Shown here in pieces: positions 1 to 7,285 of a stretch of DNA of 20,288 bases. The position numbers and the translations under genes are program-made. Positions within the stretch are counted from its first letter, which is position 1, and every line of letters begins with the position of its first letter. The DNA is from Chloroflexota bacterium (GTDB lineage: Bacteria > Chloroflexota > Dehalococcoidia > UBA1151 > TMED-70), in assembly GCA_002711965.1 (NCBI GenBank), contig PASM01000028.1, positions 1 through 20,288 of the forward strand, in the 5' to 3' direction. Under the pieces are notes generated by a model, which worked only from the letters and a program-made list of their open reading frames with translations, did not search any database and was not told the DNA's origin.

Positions 1-840
1 AGCCAGAAGCATAAATGCTTCTTTTTTATCTATTTTATAATCATTCTCTAACCATAAAATCATTTCAGATAAAGCTACTCTAAATGCATCTTCTGCAGGT
101 CTTGCTTGAGCAGTAGTCATTATATAGTCATCATTAATTATTCTTGGCCAAGTCATACCTTGGGGTTTAGATTCAGAATAACATTTCAACTTAACCGTTC
201 CTCCAGTTTCAATTCCTCCACCTCCAGAAATTTCTCCGTCTCCCTGGATTGCATGCATGTCACCTATGTGTAATAAAGATCCATCATGGTTAATTGGAAT
301 TTGAACTTTTGCTCCTGTAGTTATTTCTTGAATATCAAAATTACCTCCCCATTCTCCAGCCCAAGCATTCCCCCTAGCTTCAAATTCTGGAGCCAATCCA
401 ACAACTCCTATCATAGGCTTAATAGGAATTGATAATTGTTGATTCCATATTATTTTTTTTTCAATTATTCTTACTACCTTAAAAACCTCTCCTATAGCTG
501 AAGGTGCTAAGTAAGAAGGAAAAGCTCCTGTTGATCCTCTATATTTTGTATATCCGATATCATGAGTTTCTATCTCTCCAATTTCAACATTTAATATTTC
601 ACCTTTTTTAGAATCATTTACCCAAATACAACCAGATGATGGATTCCCTCTATTATCAGGCATAGAATCATCGCGATATCTATTAAATATTTCGACTAAA
701 TCTTTATCTACATCCTTTGAATCTGGACCTCTATTCATTTGAGTTTCTACTTCAAACCAAATATTTTGATCAACTTTATCTGTAACTTTATTATGAGGAG
801 AATGTTCTCGATATAGAATTTTTTTTGAAATTTTCTTCAT
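1..840 (-). CDS. Acetamidase/formamidase family amidohydrolase (3' end cut by window edge)
   Basis: Reading the minus strand from the ATG at 840-838, the frame stays open to base 1, giving 280 residues without a stop. The family (FmdA/AmdA) hydrolyses small amides such as formamide or acetamide to the acid and ammonia in the cytoplasm. The sequence shows family landmarks: GNPSSGCIWV at about 65-74, PIKPMIGVVGLAP at 139-151, GGNFDI at 165-170, and GDMHAIQGDGE at 193-203, the most conserved block, which carries putative metal and catalytic residues. Family members are usually a little over 300 residues, so only a short C-terminus should be missing. The start lies 1 bp after the stop of the M20 peptidase gene, so the two are almost certainly co-transcribed and translationally coupled; no separate Shine-Dalgarno site is evident. 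The family call is secure. The exact amide is unknown. Confidence 0.9.
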   Translation of the reverse strand, partial: MKKISKKILYREHSPHNKVTDKVDQNIWFEVETQMNRGPDSKDVDKDLVEIFNRYRDDSMPDNRGNPSSGCIWVNDSKKGEILNVEIGEIETHDIGYTKYRGSTGAFPSYLAPSAIGEVFKVVRIIEKKIIWNQQLSIPIKPMIGVVGLAPEFEARGNAWAGEWGGNFDIQEITTGAKVQIPINHDGSLLHIGDMHAIQGDGEISGGGGIETGGTVKLKCYSESKPQGMTWPRIINDDYIMTTAQARPAEDAFRVALSEMILWLENDYKIDKKEAFMLLA

Positions 841-841
841 T

Positions 842-2170
842 CTATTTAATATTATAATTTGCAATCTCTACATTGCTAAATTCTCTCATTGTTTTCAAAT
901 ATTCATTTTTAGTTAATCTTGGATTATGTTTTGAAATAACTTCTTTACCAGTAGAAGCTTCATCATATAATAAATCTATAATAGTGTATGCCATCATTTT
1001 TCCCGCTTCTACTACTGCTAATTCATAATCTTCTACTATAAATCCAGCTGTATGAGCTGAGGCATCTGTTGCTCCTCCTACATAGGGATGAATTACAGGC
1101 ATAAGATGTGCAAGATCACCCATATCTGTAGAACCGCCACCATGATCAAGCTCTTCTGATTTGTTTTTTGTATAATTAAGATTTTTCTTATAAATTTCTT
1201 GCAAATTGCTATCATGAAATAGCGGGAAATAACCAGGTAAAGTATTTATTTCAACTTCTGCCCCAACAGCCATAGCTCCAGCTCTTAAACAATTATCAAC
1301 TTTTAGATTCGCATTTTTTATAGCATCTAAAGAAGCCCCTCTTACAAAAGTTTCTAGTGTGACTATTTCAGGGACTTGGTTTACAACTGATCCTCCAAGA
1401 GTAATTATCGGATGAACTCTGATATGATGATCGTCAAAAAAAGTTTCTCTATTAGCATGAATGTTTGCCATAGATAGATTAGCAGCATTTAAAGCATTTA
1501 TGCCAAGATGAGGATCGCCTCCTGCATGAGAAGATTTTCCATGAAATTCAATAAACTTTGCAACTAATCCGTTACCAGTCCCTCCATAACCAAACCCAGA
1601 AAAATTCCCTCTAGCATGAGTCATCATAGAAATATCTATATCATCAAAAATCCCTAATTTAACTAATTCTTGCTTTCCTCCTAAAAATTCAAATTCACCT
1701 TTAGATCTTTGTTCATTTCGCCATTCTATCTCTACATATTCTTCTGATGGGACTGCTATAAAAGAAATTGAACCAGAAAGGTTGCTCAATACTTCTTTAG
1801 AATTTAATGCAAATAAAGTTGCTAACATATTTCCAACTTGAATATGATGGCCACATGCATGAGCTGCATTGGTTACTTTATCAGAAAAAGGATGCCCAGG
1901 TACAGGAAGTCCATCTAATTCGCCTATAACAGCTATATGGGGGCCAGGTTTTGCACCTTTAATTGTCGTCATTAATCCTGTTATAGCAAGATTATTTACT
2001 ACTTCCATATTTAAAGATTTTAATACTTCAAAAATTTTTTTATTAGTCTTAAATTCCTTATAGCCTGTCTCTGGCTCTGAAAGTATATCTTTAGATAGTT
2101 TTATCGCAATATCTTTTTTTGTATTTAGGTTTTCAGATGATTTATTTTTTAATTCTTCAATAGATAGCAT
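842..2170 (-). CDS. M20D-family metallopeptidase/amidohydrolase (AbgB-like)
   Basis: A 442-residue cytoplasmic zinc or manganese amidohydrolase of the M20D family, whose members include p-aminobenzoyl-glutamate hydrolase subunit AbgB and N-acyl-amino-acid hydrolases. Visible signatures are GELDGLPVPGHP at 83-94 with the metal-ligand Asp, AHACGHH at 103-109, the PSEE acidic pair at 141-144, the dimerisation-domain start EFHGKSSHAGGDPHLGINAL at 209-228, GGGSTDMGD at 344-352, and the final SAHTAGF histidine at about 373. Length and motif order are normal, so the enzyme looks intact. The start is supported by an AGAGGA Shine-Dalgarno site four bases upstream. It sits 41 bp downstream of the MFS gene and 1 bp upstream of the acetamidase gene. 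This suggests that an acylated or amidated compound is hydrolysed in two steps. AbgB proper is the closest remembered relative, but substrate assignment is not possible. Confidence 0.9.
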   Translation of the reverse strand: MLSIEELKNKSSENLNTKKDIAIKLSKDILSEPETGYKEFKTNKKIFEVLKSLNMEVVNNLAITGLMTTIKGAKPGPHIAVIGELDGLPVPGHPFSDKVTNAAHACGHHIQVGNMLATLFALNSKEVLSNLSGSISFIAVPSEEYVEIEWRNEQRSKGEFEFLGGKQELVKLGIFDDIDISMMTHARGNFSGFGYGGTGNGLVAKFIEFHGKSSHAGGDPHLGINALNAANLSMANIHANRETFFDDHHIRVHPIITLGGSVVNQVPEIVTLETFVRGASLDAIKNANLKVDNCLRAGAMAVGAEVEINTLPGYFPLFHDSNLQEIYKKNLNYTKNKSEELDHGGGSTDMGDLAHLMPVIHPYVGGATDASAHTAGFIVEDYELAVVEAGKMMAYTIIDLLYDEASTGKEVISKHNPRLTKNEYLKTMREFSNVEIANYNIK

Positions 2171-2211
2171 AATATCCTCTTTTCTAATACGAGTTTACAA
2201 GAATTTTTTAT

Positions 2212-3384
2212 TTATACAATACGCAATTTCTTAGAAGAAATTATAGCAATAATAAAAATCGGATAACTAGATATTCCACTTATTATAAGAGCTATTTGTG
2301 CATTTGTAATATCTGAAATTACCCCCCCAACTAACCAACCTATAAAAAATAACTGAGTAACAAACTGATATAAGGCCATAATTTTATTCCGATCTTTATC
2401 ATTTGTCTCATTTTGAAAAATAAGGTTCGCAGCTACTACCCAATATGCAGCACTAAAGCCCATTAAAAATAAAAGTACTATAGATAAGTAATAATTTGCA
2501 GAAAATGCAAAAATAATTTGTCCAATATCCCAGCCAATTGTAGAGAGAATTAAAACAAGTATTTTACTTCTAAAAACTCCCGTATAAAAAGATAGAATCG
2601 TTCCCAAAAATATACCTGCTCCATTAACTGCAAAAAAAATCCCGAAACCTGTAGCACCAACCCCGAAATCATTAGCATATTGAGGCAATACTATAAAAAT
2701 AGTAACTCCAAAAATAGACTGAATTGATACGATTATAGACATCCAAAATATAACCGGGTTTTGTTTTAATATTTTTGAGTAAGAATCATAAATATTTTTA
2801 TCTTTTTGATTTTTCAATTGCTTGTCTTCTGGAAAATAGTTGATTAGAAAAATTGCAATTATAATTATGAAGCATGCAAAAGATATGAAGTAATTTGAAC
2901 TAAAATTAGCAATAAAAAATGCAAAAATAAGAGGAATTATCATTTCACCAAAAAATTGAAATGAGTAGAAATAAGAATTGATCCAACTTAAATTATTTTT
3001 ACCAAAGGTATTAATAACAATAGTCCAGAAAGGCGGAGATGGAACACCCATTATAATTCCAAATAAAAAGCTTAGAATTAATAGATTGTAGATATTTTCA
3101 TAATCAATTATAAAAAATAAACCAAACATTAATAAAATCACTATATATGAGTAAAACATTATTTTGTTTATGTTATATCTCTCAGACAGGTAGGAACCTA
3201 AAAAAGAAGACAATAATATTGGTGTAGAGCCTACTCCAAGTACTATACCTACCCATAAATCTTTTTGAGTAATTTCATAAGCTAACCAGCTAAAAAATAA
3301 AACTCTCATTTGAAGAGCATATTGAACGAGGTTTTTAGATAAAACTAACGCATTTAAATTTTTATTTTTGAATAAAGAGTTCAT
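2212..3384 (-). CDS. MFS transporter, 12-TM, MFS_3/exporter-like
   Basis: A 390-residue, very hydrophobic inner-membrane protein with about twelve membrane-spanning stretches. It has the layout of the major facilitator superfamily: the conserved loop between helices 2 and 3 appears as GSYLSERYNINKI (about residues 63-75), and the longest hydrophilic stretch (around 195-208, Lys/Asp-rich) separates the two six-helix halves. Overall it resembles the MFS_3 group of exporters (EntS-like), although import cannot be excluded. The start codon at 3384 follows a hairpin and a T-rich tract directly; a GAGGA sequence lies inside the hairpin's 3' arm about ten bases upstream and may be the ribosome site. 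It is the first gene of a likely MFS, M20D, acetamidase operon (41-bp spacer). It may move the amide or peptide substrate of those enzymes or a product of theirs. Superfamily is certain; direction and ligand are unknown. Confidence 0.85.
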   Translation of the reverse strand: MNSLFKNKNLNALVLSKNLVQYALQMRVLFFSWLAYEITQKDLWVGIVLGVGSTPILLSSFLGSYLSERYNINKIMFYSYIVILLMFGLFFIIDYENIYNLLILSFLFGIIMGVPSPPFWTIVINTFGKNNLSWINSYFYSFQFFGEMIIPLIFAFFIANFSSNYFISFACFIIIIAIFLINYFPEDKQLKNQKDKNIYDSYSKILKQNPVIFWMSIIVSIQSIFGVTIFIVLPQYANDFGVGATGFGIFFAVNGAGIFLGTILSFYTGVFRSKILVLILSTIGWDIGQIIFAFSANYYLSIVLLFLMGFSAAYWVVAANLIFQNETNDKDRNKIMALYQFVTQLFFIGWLVGGVISDITNAQIALIISGISSYPIFIIAIISSKKLRIV

Positions 3385-3433
3385 AAAAAGAAAATCCTCA
3401 AGGTTCGAATCTGAGGGGCAAATCTTGAGGATT
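3385..3433 (-). promoter_or_regulatory. Leader hairpin with U-rich tail in front of the MFS gene (attenuator or operator candidate)
   Basis: Perfect 10-bp inverted repeat AATCCTCAAG (3393-3402) / CTTGAGGATT (3424-3433) with a 21-nt loop. Read as minus-strand RNA, the stem is followed by UUUCUUUUU and then immediately by the MFS ATG at 3384. An alternative shorter stem, CCTCA paired with TGAGG (3396-3400 with 3412-3416), would exclude the long one. Mutually exclusive hairpins before a U-run resemble an attenuator. The arms are also centred 31 bp apart, about three helical turns, which would suit a DNA operator. The 3' arm contains the only GAGGA near the start, so folding could also hide the ribosome site. 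Confidence 0.45.
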
Positions 3434-3439
3434 AACTAA

Positions 3440-3468
3440 ATATTATTATTTCCCAAAAAACCCGTCAA
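3440..3468 (-). promoter_or_regulatory. Candidate sigma-70-type promoter for the MFS operon
   Basis: On the minus strand TTGACG (3468-3463) is followed after 17 bp by TAATAT (3445-3440). Transcription would start near 3433, at the foot of the leader hairpin. A consensus TTGACA also lies at 3480-3475 but has no good -10 box at the right distance. Such matches arise easily in AT-rich DNA. Confidence 0.25.
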
Positions 3469-3484
3469 AGAGATTGTCAAAACT

Positions 3485-3490
3485 TATAAT
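3485..3490 (+). promoter_or_regulatory. Candidate -10 box (TATAAT) for the esterase gene
   Basis: An exact TATAAT lies 43 bp upstream of the esterase ATG in the 149-bp divergent spacer. The -35 position holds only a weak match (CCGTCA). The sequence GTCAAA occurs twice just upstream, at 3464-3469 and 3476-3481, one helical turn apart, and could be a binding site. This is a weak call because the region is AT-rich. Confidence 0.2.
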
Positions 3491-3533
3491 AATAATGATA
3501 TTAATAAAATAAATATAAATAAAGTAGAACCAT

Positions 3534-4451
3534 ATGTTAAATCAAGAATCAAAAAAATACTTAGAAGAAAGAAAAGTATTAAAAGGCAAACCAATTCAAT
3601 CACTATCACCTGTAGAAGCAAGGGATCAGTTTAATAAAAATAAAGACGCTTTCCCATTACCTGAAATAGAAATTCTGAGCGTAGAAAATAAAGAAATATT
3701 TATAAATGGAGCAGATATAAATATTAGAATATTTTCAGACTCAAATGATGACAATCTTCCTTTACTTGTAAATTTTCACGGAGGCGGATGGGTTCTGGGA
3801 GACCTTGATGCAGATGACAAAATGTGTCGATACCTTGCTAAAAAATCTAAACATAAAGTGGTTTCAGTAGATTACAGATTAGCTCCAGAATATAAGTTTC
3901 CAACTCCTTTACAAGATTGCTATAAAGCTGTTTCATACATACATGAAAATTATAAAGATTTTAATATTAACCCAGATAAAATTTCTATATGTGGAACTTC
4001 TGCAGGAGGTAATTTAGCAGCAGCTGTTTCAATGTTATTTCGAGATATAAAAAATGATATGATAAAAAACCAAATTCTTTTCACTCCAGTACTAAATAAC
4101 GACTTTGAAACAAGTTCTTATAATGAATTTTCTGAAGGTTATGGCCTAGAAAAAGAATCTATGATTTGGTTTTGGAACAATTATATTGAAGGAGATGTAT
4201 CTAAAGCTAATAAATTTTCAGCTATTATCAAAGATGAAATTAACGATAATTTACCTAAAACATATATCATTGCAGCTGAATGTGATGTCTTAAAAACTGA
4301 GTCTGAAGATTATCATAAAAATATAAAAGGAAAAGTAGATTCTAAACTAGAAATATATGAAGGTGCATTGCATGGTTTTAATACAAACATTGGAAGTATA
4401 AGTGATTCAAAAAAATGCCTTGATAAAGTTTCAAGGTTTTTAAATTCTTAA
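3534..4451 (+). CDS. Alpha/beta-hydrolase, hormone-sensitive-lipase family (family IV) esterase
   Basis: A 305-residue cytoplasmic serine hydrolase. The oxyanion-hole motif HGGGW is at 82-86, the DYRLAPE strand motif at 113-119, the nucleophile elbow GTSAGG at 154-159 (Ser156), the catalytic Asp at 251 (AAECDVL) and the catalytic His at 280 (GALHGF). This is the full catalytic set of bacterial HSL-type carboxylesterases, and the length is typical. There is no signal peptide. No good Shine-Dalgarno site precedes the ATG at 3534. The gene is transcribed alone, divergent from the MFS gene, and its stop codon overlaps the end of the Baeyer-Villiger monooxygenase gene on the opposite strand by 4 bp. 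An esterase beside a Baeyer-Villiger enzyme fits a route in which a ketone is turned into an ester or lactone and then hydrolysed, but the two genes are convergent and not in one operon. Substrate is unknown. Confidence 0.9.
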   Translation: MLNQESKKYLEERKVLKGKPIQSLSPVEARDQFNKNKDAFPLPEIEILSVENKEIFINGADINIRIFSDSNDDNLPLLVNFHGGGWVLGDLDADDKMCRYLAKKSKHKVVSVDYRLAPEYKFPTPLQDCYKAVSYIHENYKDFNINPDKISICGTSAGGNLAAAVSMLFRDIKNDMIKNQILFTPVLNNDFETSSYNEFSEGYGLEKESMIWFWNNYIEGDVSKANKFSAIIKDEINDNLPKTYIIAAECDVLKTESEDYHKNIKGKVDSKLEIYEGALHGFNTNIGSISDSKKCLDKVSRFLNS

Positions 4452-6049
4452 TTAATAATAAATCCATTATAACTATTACTAGCTATCTCATCACATTTTT
4501 CTCTATAGTTTCCGAATCCACCTGCATAAGGCATAAATACTCTTTTTTTACCAGGAACATTTGCACCTACATACCAAGAGTTACATGTATACCTTAAAGT
4601 GTTGCTAGCTATATCTTCAATATGTTCCATCCAGCTATTTTCAAATTCAACATTTGCTTCAATATTATTTTTATTTGATTTATAAAGAAATTTTATACAG
4701 TCAAAAATCCACTCAACATGCTGTTCAATTGCTACTATCATATTTGTTAAAACTGAAGGGCTTCCAGGCCCTGTTACTGTAAATAGATTTGGGAAATCTG
4801 ATATTGAAATGCCTAAATAAGACCTTGGGCCATCTTTCCATTTATCCTTAAGTTTTTTATTATTTTTTCCTGTTATATCTATAGACAACAGAGCTCCAGT
4901 CATTGCGTCAAAACCGGTTGCAAAAATCAAAATATCAAAATCAAAGTCTCTTTTATTAGTTGATAATCCTTTTTTAGTAATAGATTTTATAGGAGTACTA
5001 TTTATATCAATCAATTCAACATTTTTTTTGTTAAAAGTTTCAAAATAATTGGTATCAGCACATAATCTTTTACAACCAATAGAATCTTTCGGAGAAAGTA
5101 AGTCTGCAGTAATTGGATCATTAACAATTTCTTTAATTTTTGATTTTACAAATTCAGCTGCTATTTTATTTGCTTCAGGTTCAATTCCTACATCTGTAAA
5201 ACCAGCTGTAAAAATTTCTTGACCTCCAATATCCCATCGTTTATTTAATTCTGTATTTATGTAGTCTTTTGAAAAATCTAAAATCTTTCTTTCTTCAAAC
5301 TGGTTATAACCTATTCCTGCTCTTGTATATTTAGCTTTATTTCTAATTTCAGAATAATTAGATTTAGCATTTAAAATTTCTTTATTTGATAAAGGCCTAT
5401 TTTTAGCAGGAATAGAATAATTAGGACTTCTTTGAAATACAGTTAAATTTTTAGCTTCATTTGCTATAACAGGTATTGATTGAACTGCAGATGATCCAGT
5501 ACCTATAATTCCAACTTTTTTATTAGTAAAATCTACTTTTTCATGAGGCCATCTACCTGTAATATATGATTCACCTTGAAAATCTTCTAAACCCTCAAAG
5601 GTAGGTTCCTTAATTGATGATAATGTACCTGTTGCCATGACACAAAATTTAGAAATATAAGAACTAGATTCAGTATTTATTTCCCATTCATTACTTGATT
5701 CTTTATAAGTAGCTGATTTAACCGTAGTATTAAATACAATATGTTTTCTCAAATCAAATTTATCAGCTACATGATTTAGATATTCCAAAATTTCAGATTG
5801 ATCAGAATATCTATTTGACCAATTCCATTCCTGCTGTAAATCTTCGGAAAACGAATAGCTGTATTCAATGCTTTCAATATCACACCTAGCTCCAGGGTAT
5901 CTATTCCAAAACCAAGTCCCTCCCACTCCTGAAGCTTTTTCAATAATAATTGCTTCAAGGTTAATCTCTCTAAGCTTGTAAAGCATATACAAACCTGCAA
6001 AACCAGATCCTATAATAATCACATCTGGTTTTTTGCATTTTGTATTCAT
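4448..6049 (-). CDS. Type I flavin Baeyer-Villiger monooxygenase (FMO superfamily)
   Basis: A 533-residue FAD- and NADPH-dependent monooxygenase that would insert oxygen next to a ketone to give an ester or lactone. The FAD Rossmann motif GSGFAG is at 14-19. The second family signature GGTWFWNRYPGARCD at 43-57 matches [A/G]GxWxxxx[F/Y]P[G/M]xxxD perfectly. The NADPH Rossmann motif GTGSSA is at 183-188, and ATGFD lies in the C-terminal half. The main fingerprint FxGxxxHxxxW(P/D) is present at 157-168 as FQGESYITGRWP, so Ile163 replaces the conserved His. The codon is ATT, so one base change does not explain it. Length is normal for phenylacetone/cyclohexanone-monooxygenase-type enzymes. The start lies 5 bp after the stop of the upstream PLP-enzyme gene, so they form a two-gene operon. 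Classification is firm. Catalytic competence and substrate are open because of the His change. Confidence 0.92.
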   Translation of the reverse strand: MNTKCKKPDVIIIGSGFAGLYMLYKLREINLEAIIIEKASGVGGTWFWNRYPGARCDIESIEYSYSFSEDLQQEWNWSNRYSDQSEILEYLNHVADKFDLRKHIVFNTTVKSATYKESSNEWEINTESSSYISKFCVMATGTLSSIKEPTFEGLEDFQGESYITGRWPHEKVDFTNKKVGIIGTGSSAVQSIPVIANEAKNLTVFQRSPNYSIPAKNRPLSNKEILNAKSNYSEIRNKAKYTRAGIGYNQFEERKILDFSKDYINTELNKRWDIGGQEIFTAGFTDVGIEPEANKIAAEFVKSKIKEIVNDPITADLLSPKDSIGCKRLCADTNYFETFNKKNVELIDINSTPIKSITKKGLSTNKRDFDFDILIFATGFDAMTGALLSIDITGKNNKKLKDKWKDGPRSYLGISISDFPNLFTVTGPGSPSVLTNMIVAIEQHVEWIFDCIKFLYKSNKNNIEANVEFENSWMEHIEDIASNTLRYTCNSWYVGANVPGKKRVFMPYAGGFGNYREKCDEIASNSYNGFIIN

Positions 6050-6054
6050 TAATA

Positions 6055-7149
6055 TCAGACCCTATCCCTTGCATGTGGAGTAATTACTCCAGATACATCT
6101 CCATTTTTGTCTATCTTTACAGCTCTATTATATTTAGGAGTAACCGTGCATGCATGTCCAGGTTGAGCTAATACATAATCTCCCAAACCTAAAGAATCTC
6201 CATTAAGTTTTATGATTCCATGTTCTTCATTTTGGAAAATCAATTTAGAGTTCGGTTTATCTATAAGTTTTAGCCTATTTTCAGTAAGAGGATCACTTGA
6301 TACAGCTTTTGCTCCTATATCAATAGTAACCGTGTCATTTGATTTGTTTTCATCAATAACCTGACCTAATATAACTCCAGCAATTTTAAATGACAACTCT
6401 TTTTGTTTGATATTACTGATGTCCCAATAAATCCAAGTCCCTGGTGATAGTTTTATATCTTTTTCTTTTATATAAAAGTGAAAAGACCAAGACCCTCCAA
6501 CAATAATTTCAAAATCATTTATAGAAAACTTTTCTTTAACTAATTTTTCAACTTCTCTAATATCTTTTAATGAGTTTTGGGTATCTATTACCCTGTCTTC
6601 AACACTAACTACTCCATATGTTTGTCCATCATAGGCATGTATACCTTTTAAATTTTTGTAATTATTTGAAGAAATATAATCTAATAAATCTGAAACATTT
6701 TCTTTCAATATACCCGTTCTATTCATACCGGTATCTAAATCAATATAAATTCCAGCTAAATTTTTAACATTCTTAATTAGATCAAAATGAAAATTATTTG
6801 AAATAATAGTATAAAACTTAGTATTAGGAAAATTTTCCACTATATTTTCTAGTCTTTTTGCTTTAGTGATTGATGTTACAGGGTATGCCAATATTAAGGT
6901 ATCAGGATTACACTCTGCTAAAACTTCTAATTCATTTAATGTTGATGTTTTATGTTTTTTGATCCCATTATCTATAAGGAGACTCAAAGTATCTTTAGAT
7001 TTATGGGTTTTGGCATGAGGGATTAATCGATCCTTATCCCCTACTAGATCTACTATTGAATCAATGTTATGCAAAACTTTTTCTTCAAAAATTAGATGTT
7101 CTGGAGTTTCAAACGATTCCACATTATTTAATTTATATTCACTAAACAT
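6055..7149 (-). CDS. Fold-type III PLP enzyme, D-threonine aldolase / D-serine dehydratase-like
   Basis: A 364-residue protein with an alanine-racemase-type N-terminal barrel and a metal-binding C-terminal domain, as in metal-activated D-threonine aldolases and DSD1-type D-serine dehydratases. PHAKTHK at 44-50 carries the expected Schiff-base lysine (Lys47). YIDLDTGMNRTG (about 145-156) and IHAYDGQTYG are family landmarks. PGHACTV near the C-terminus supplies the His332 and Cys334 metal ligands. These enzymes act on D-3-hydroxyamino acids in the cytoplasm, splitting them to glycine plus an aldehyde or dehydrating them to a keto acid. The gene starts the operon with the monooxygenase (5-bp spacer). 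It is divergent from the zinc dehydrogenase across a 136-bp AT-rich region. No strong Shine-Dalgarno site is visible. Aldolase and dehydratase cannot be told apart from sequence alone. Confidence 0.85.
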   Translation of the reverse strand: MFSEYKLNNVESFETPEHLIFEEKVLHNIDSIVDLVGDKDRLIPHAKTHKSKDTLSLLIDNGIKKHKTSTLNELEVLAECNPDTLILAYPVTSITKAKRLENIVENFPNTKFYTIISNNFHFDLIKNVKNLAGIYIDLDTGMNRTGILKENVSDLLDYISSNNYKNLKGIHAYDGQTYGVVSVEDRVIDTQNSLKDIREVEKLVKEKFSINDFEIIVGGSWSFHFYIKEKDIKLSPGTWIYWDISNIKQKELSFKIAGVILGQVIDENKSNDTVTIDIGAKAVSSDPLTENRLKLIDKPNSKLIFQNEEHGIIKLNGDSLGLGDYVLAQPGHACTVTPKYNRAVKIDKNGDVSGVITPHARDRV

Positions 7150-7169
7150 AATAAATTCTTAATATATTG

Positions 7170-7213
7170 TTGATTAAATTTATCTTATCAATTAAATCTT
7201 GCTTTAAAGATTT
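7170..7213. promoter_or_regulatory. Inverted repeats in the divergent spacer between PLP-enzyme and dehydrogenase genes
   Basis: The 136-bp spacer 7150-7285 must hold both divergent promoters. It contains AAATCTT (7194-7200) and AAGATTT (7207-7213) separated by 6 nt, and TTGAT (7170-7174) with ATCAA (7187-7191). They could be operator half-sites for a regulator shared by both operons. In sequence this AT-rich, short repeats are expected by chance fairly often, and no unambiguous -35/-10 pair is visible. Confidence 0.2.
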
Positions 7214-7285
7214 TATTACAAATATTTTATAGTTATTTATTAATTTTAATATATAGTGTTCTTAATAAATACAAAACTCAATTAA

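Noticed and set aside
3401..3412. GGTTCGAATCT, which looks like the T-loop of a tRNA
   Set aside because: The surrounding bases do not form a 5-bp T-stem, there is no acceptor stem, anticodon arm or CCA on either strand, and the segment is explained by the hairpin. It is not a tRNA gene, and I see no integration junction.
5776..6000. Alternative 74-codon frame within the monooxygenase gene
   Set aside because: The monooxygenase frame over the same bases holds the FAD and GGTW motifs, so the alternative frame is not coding.
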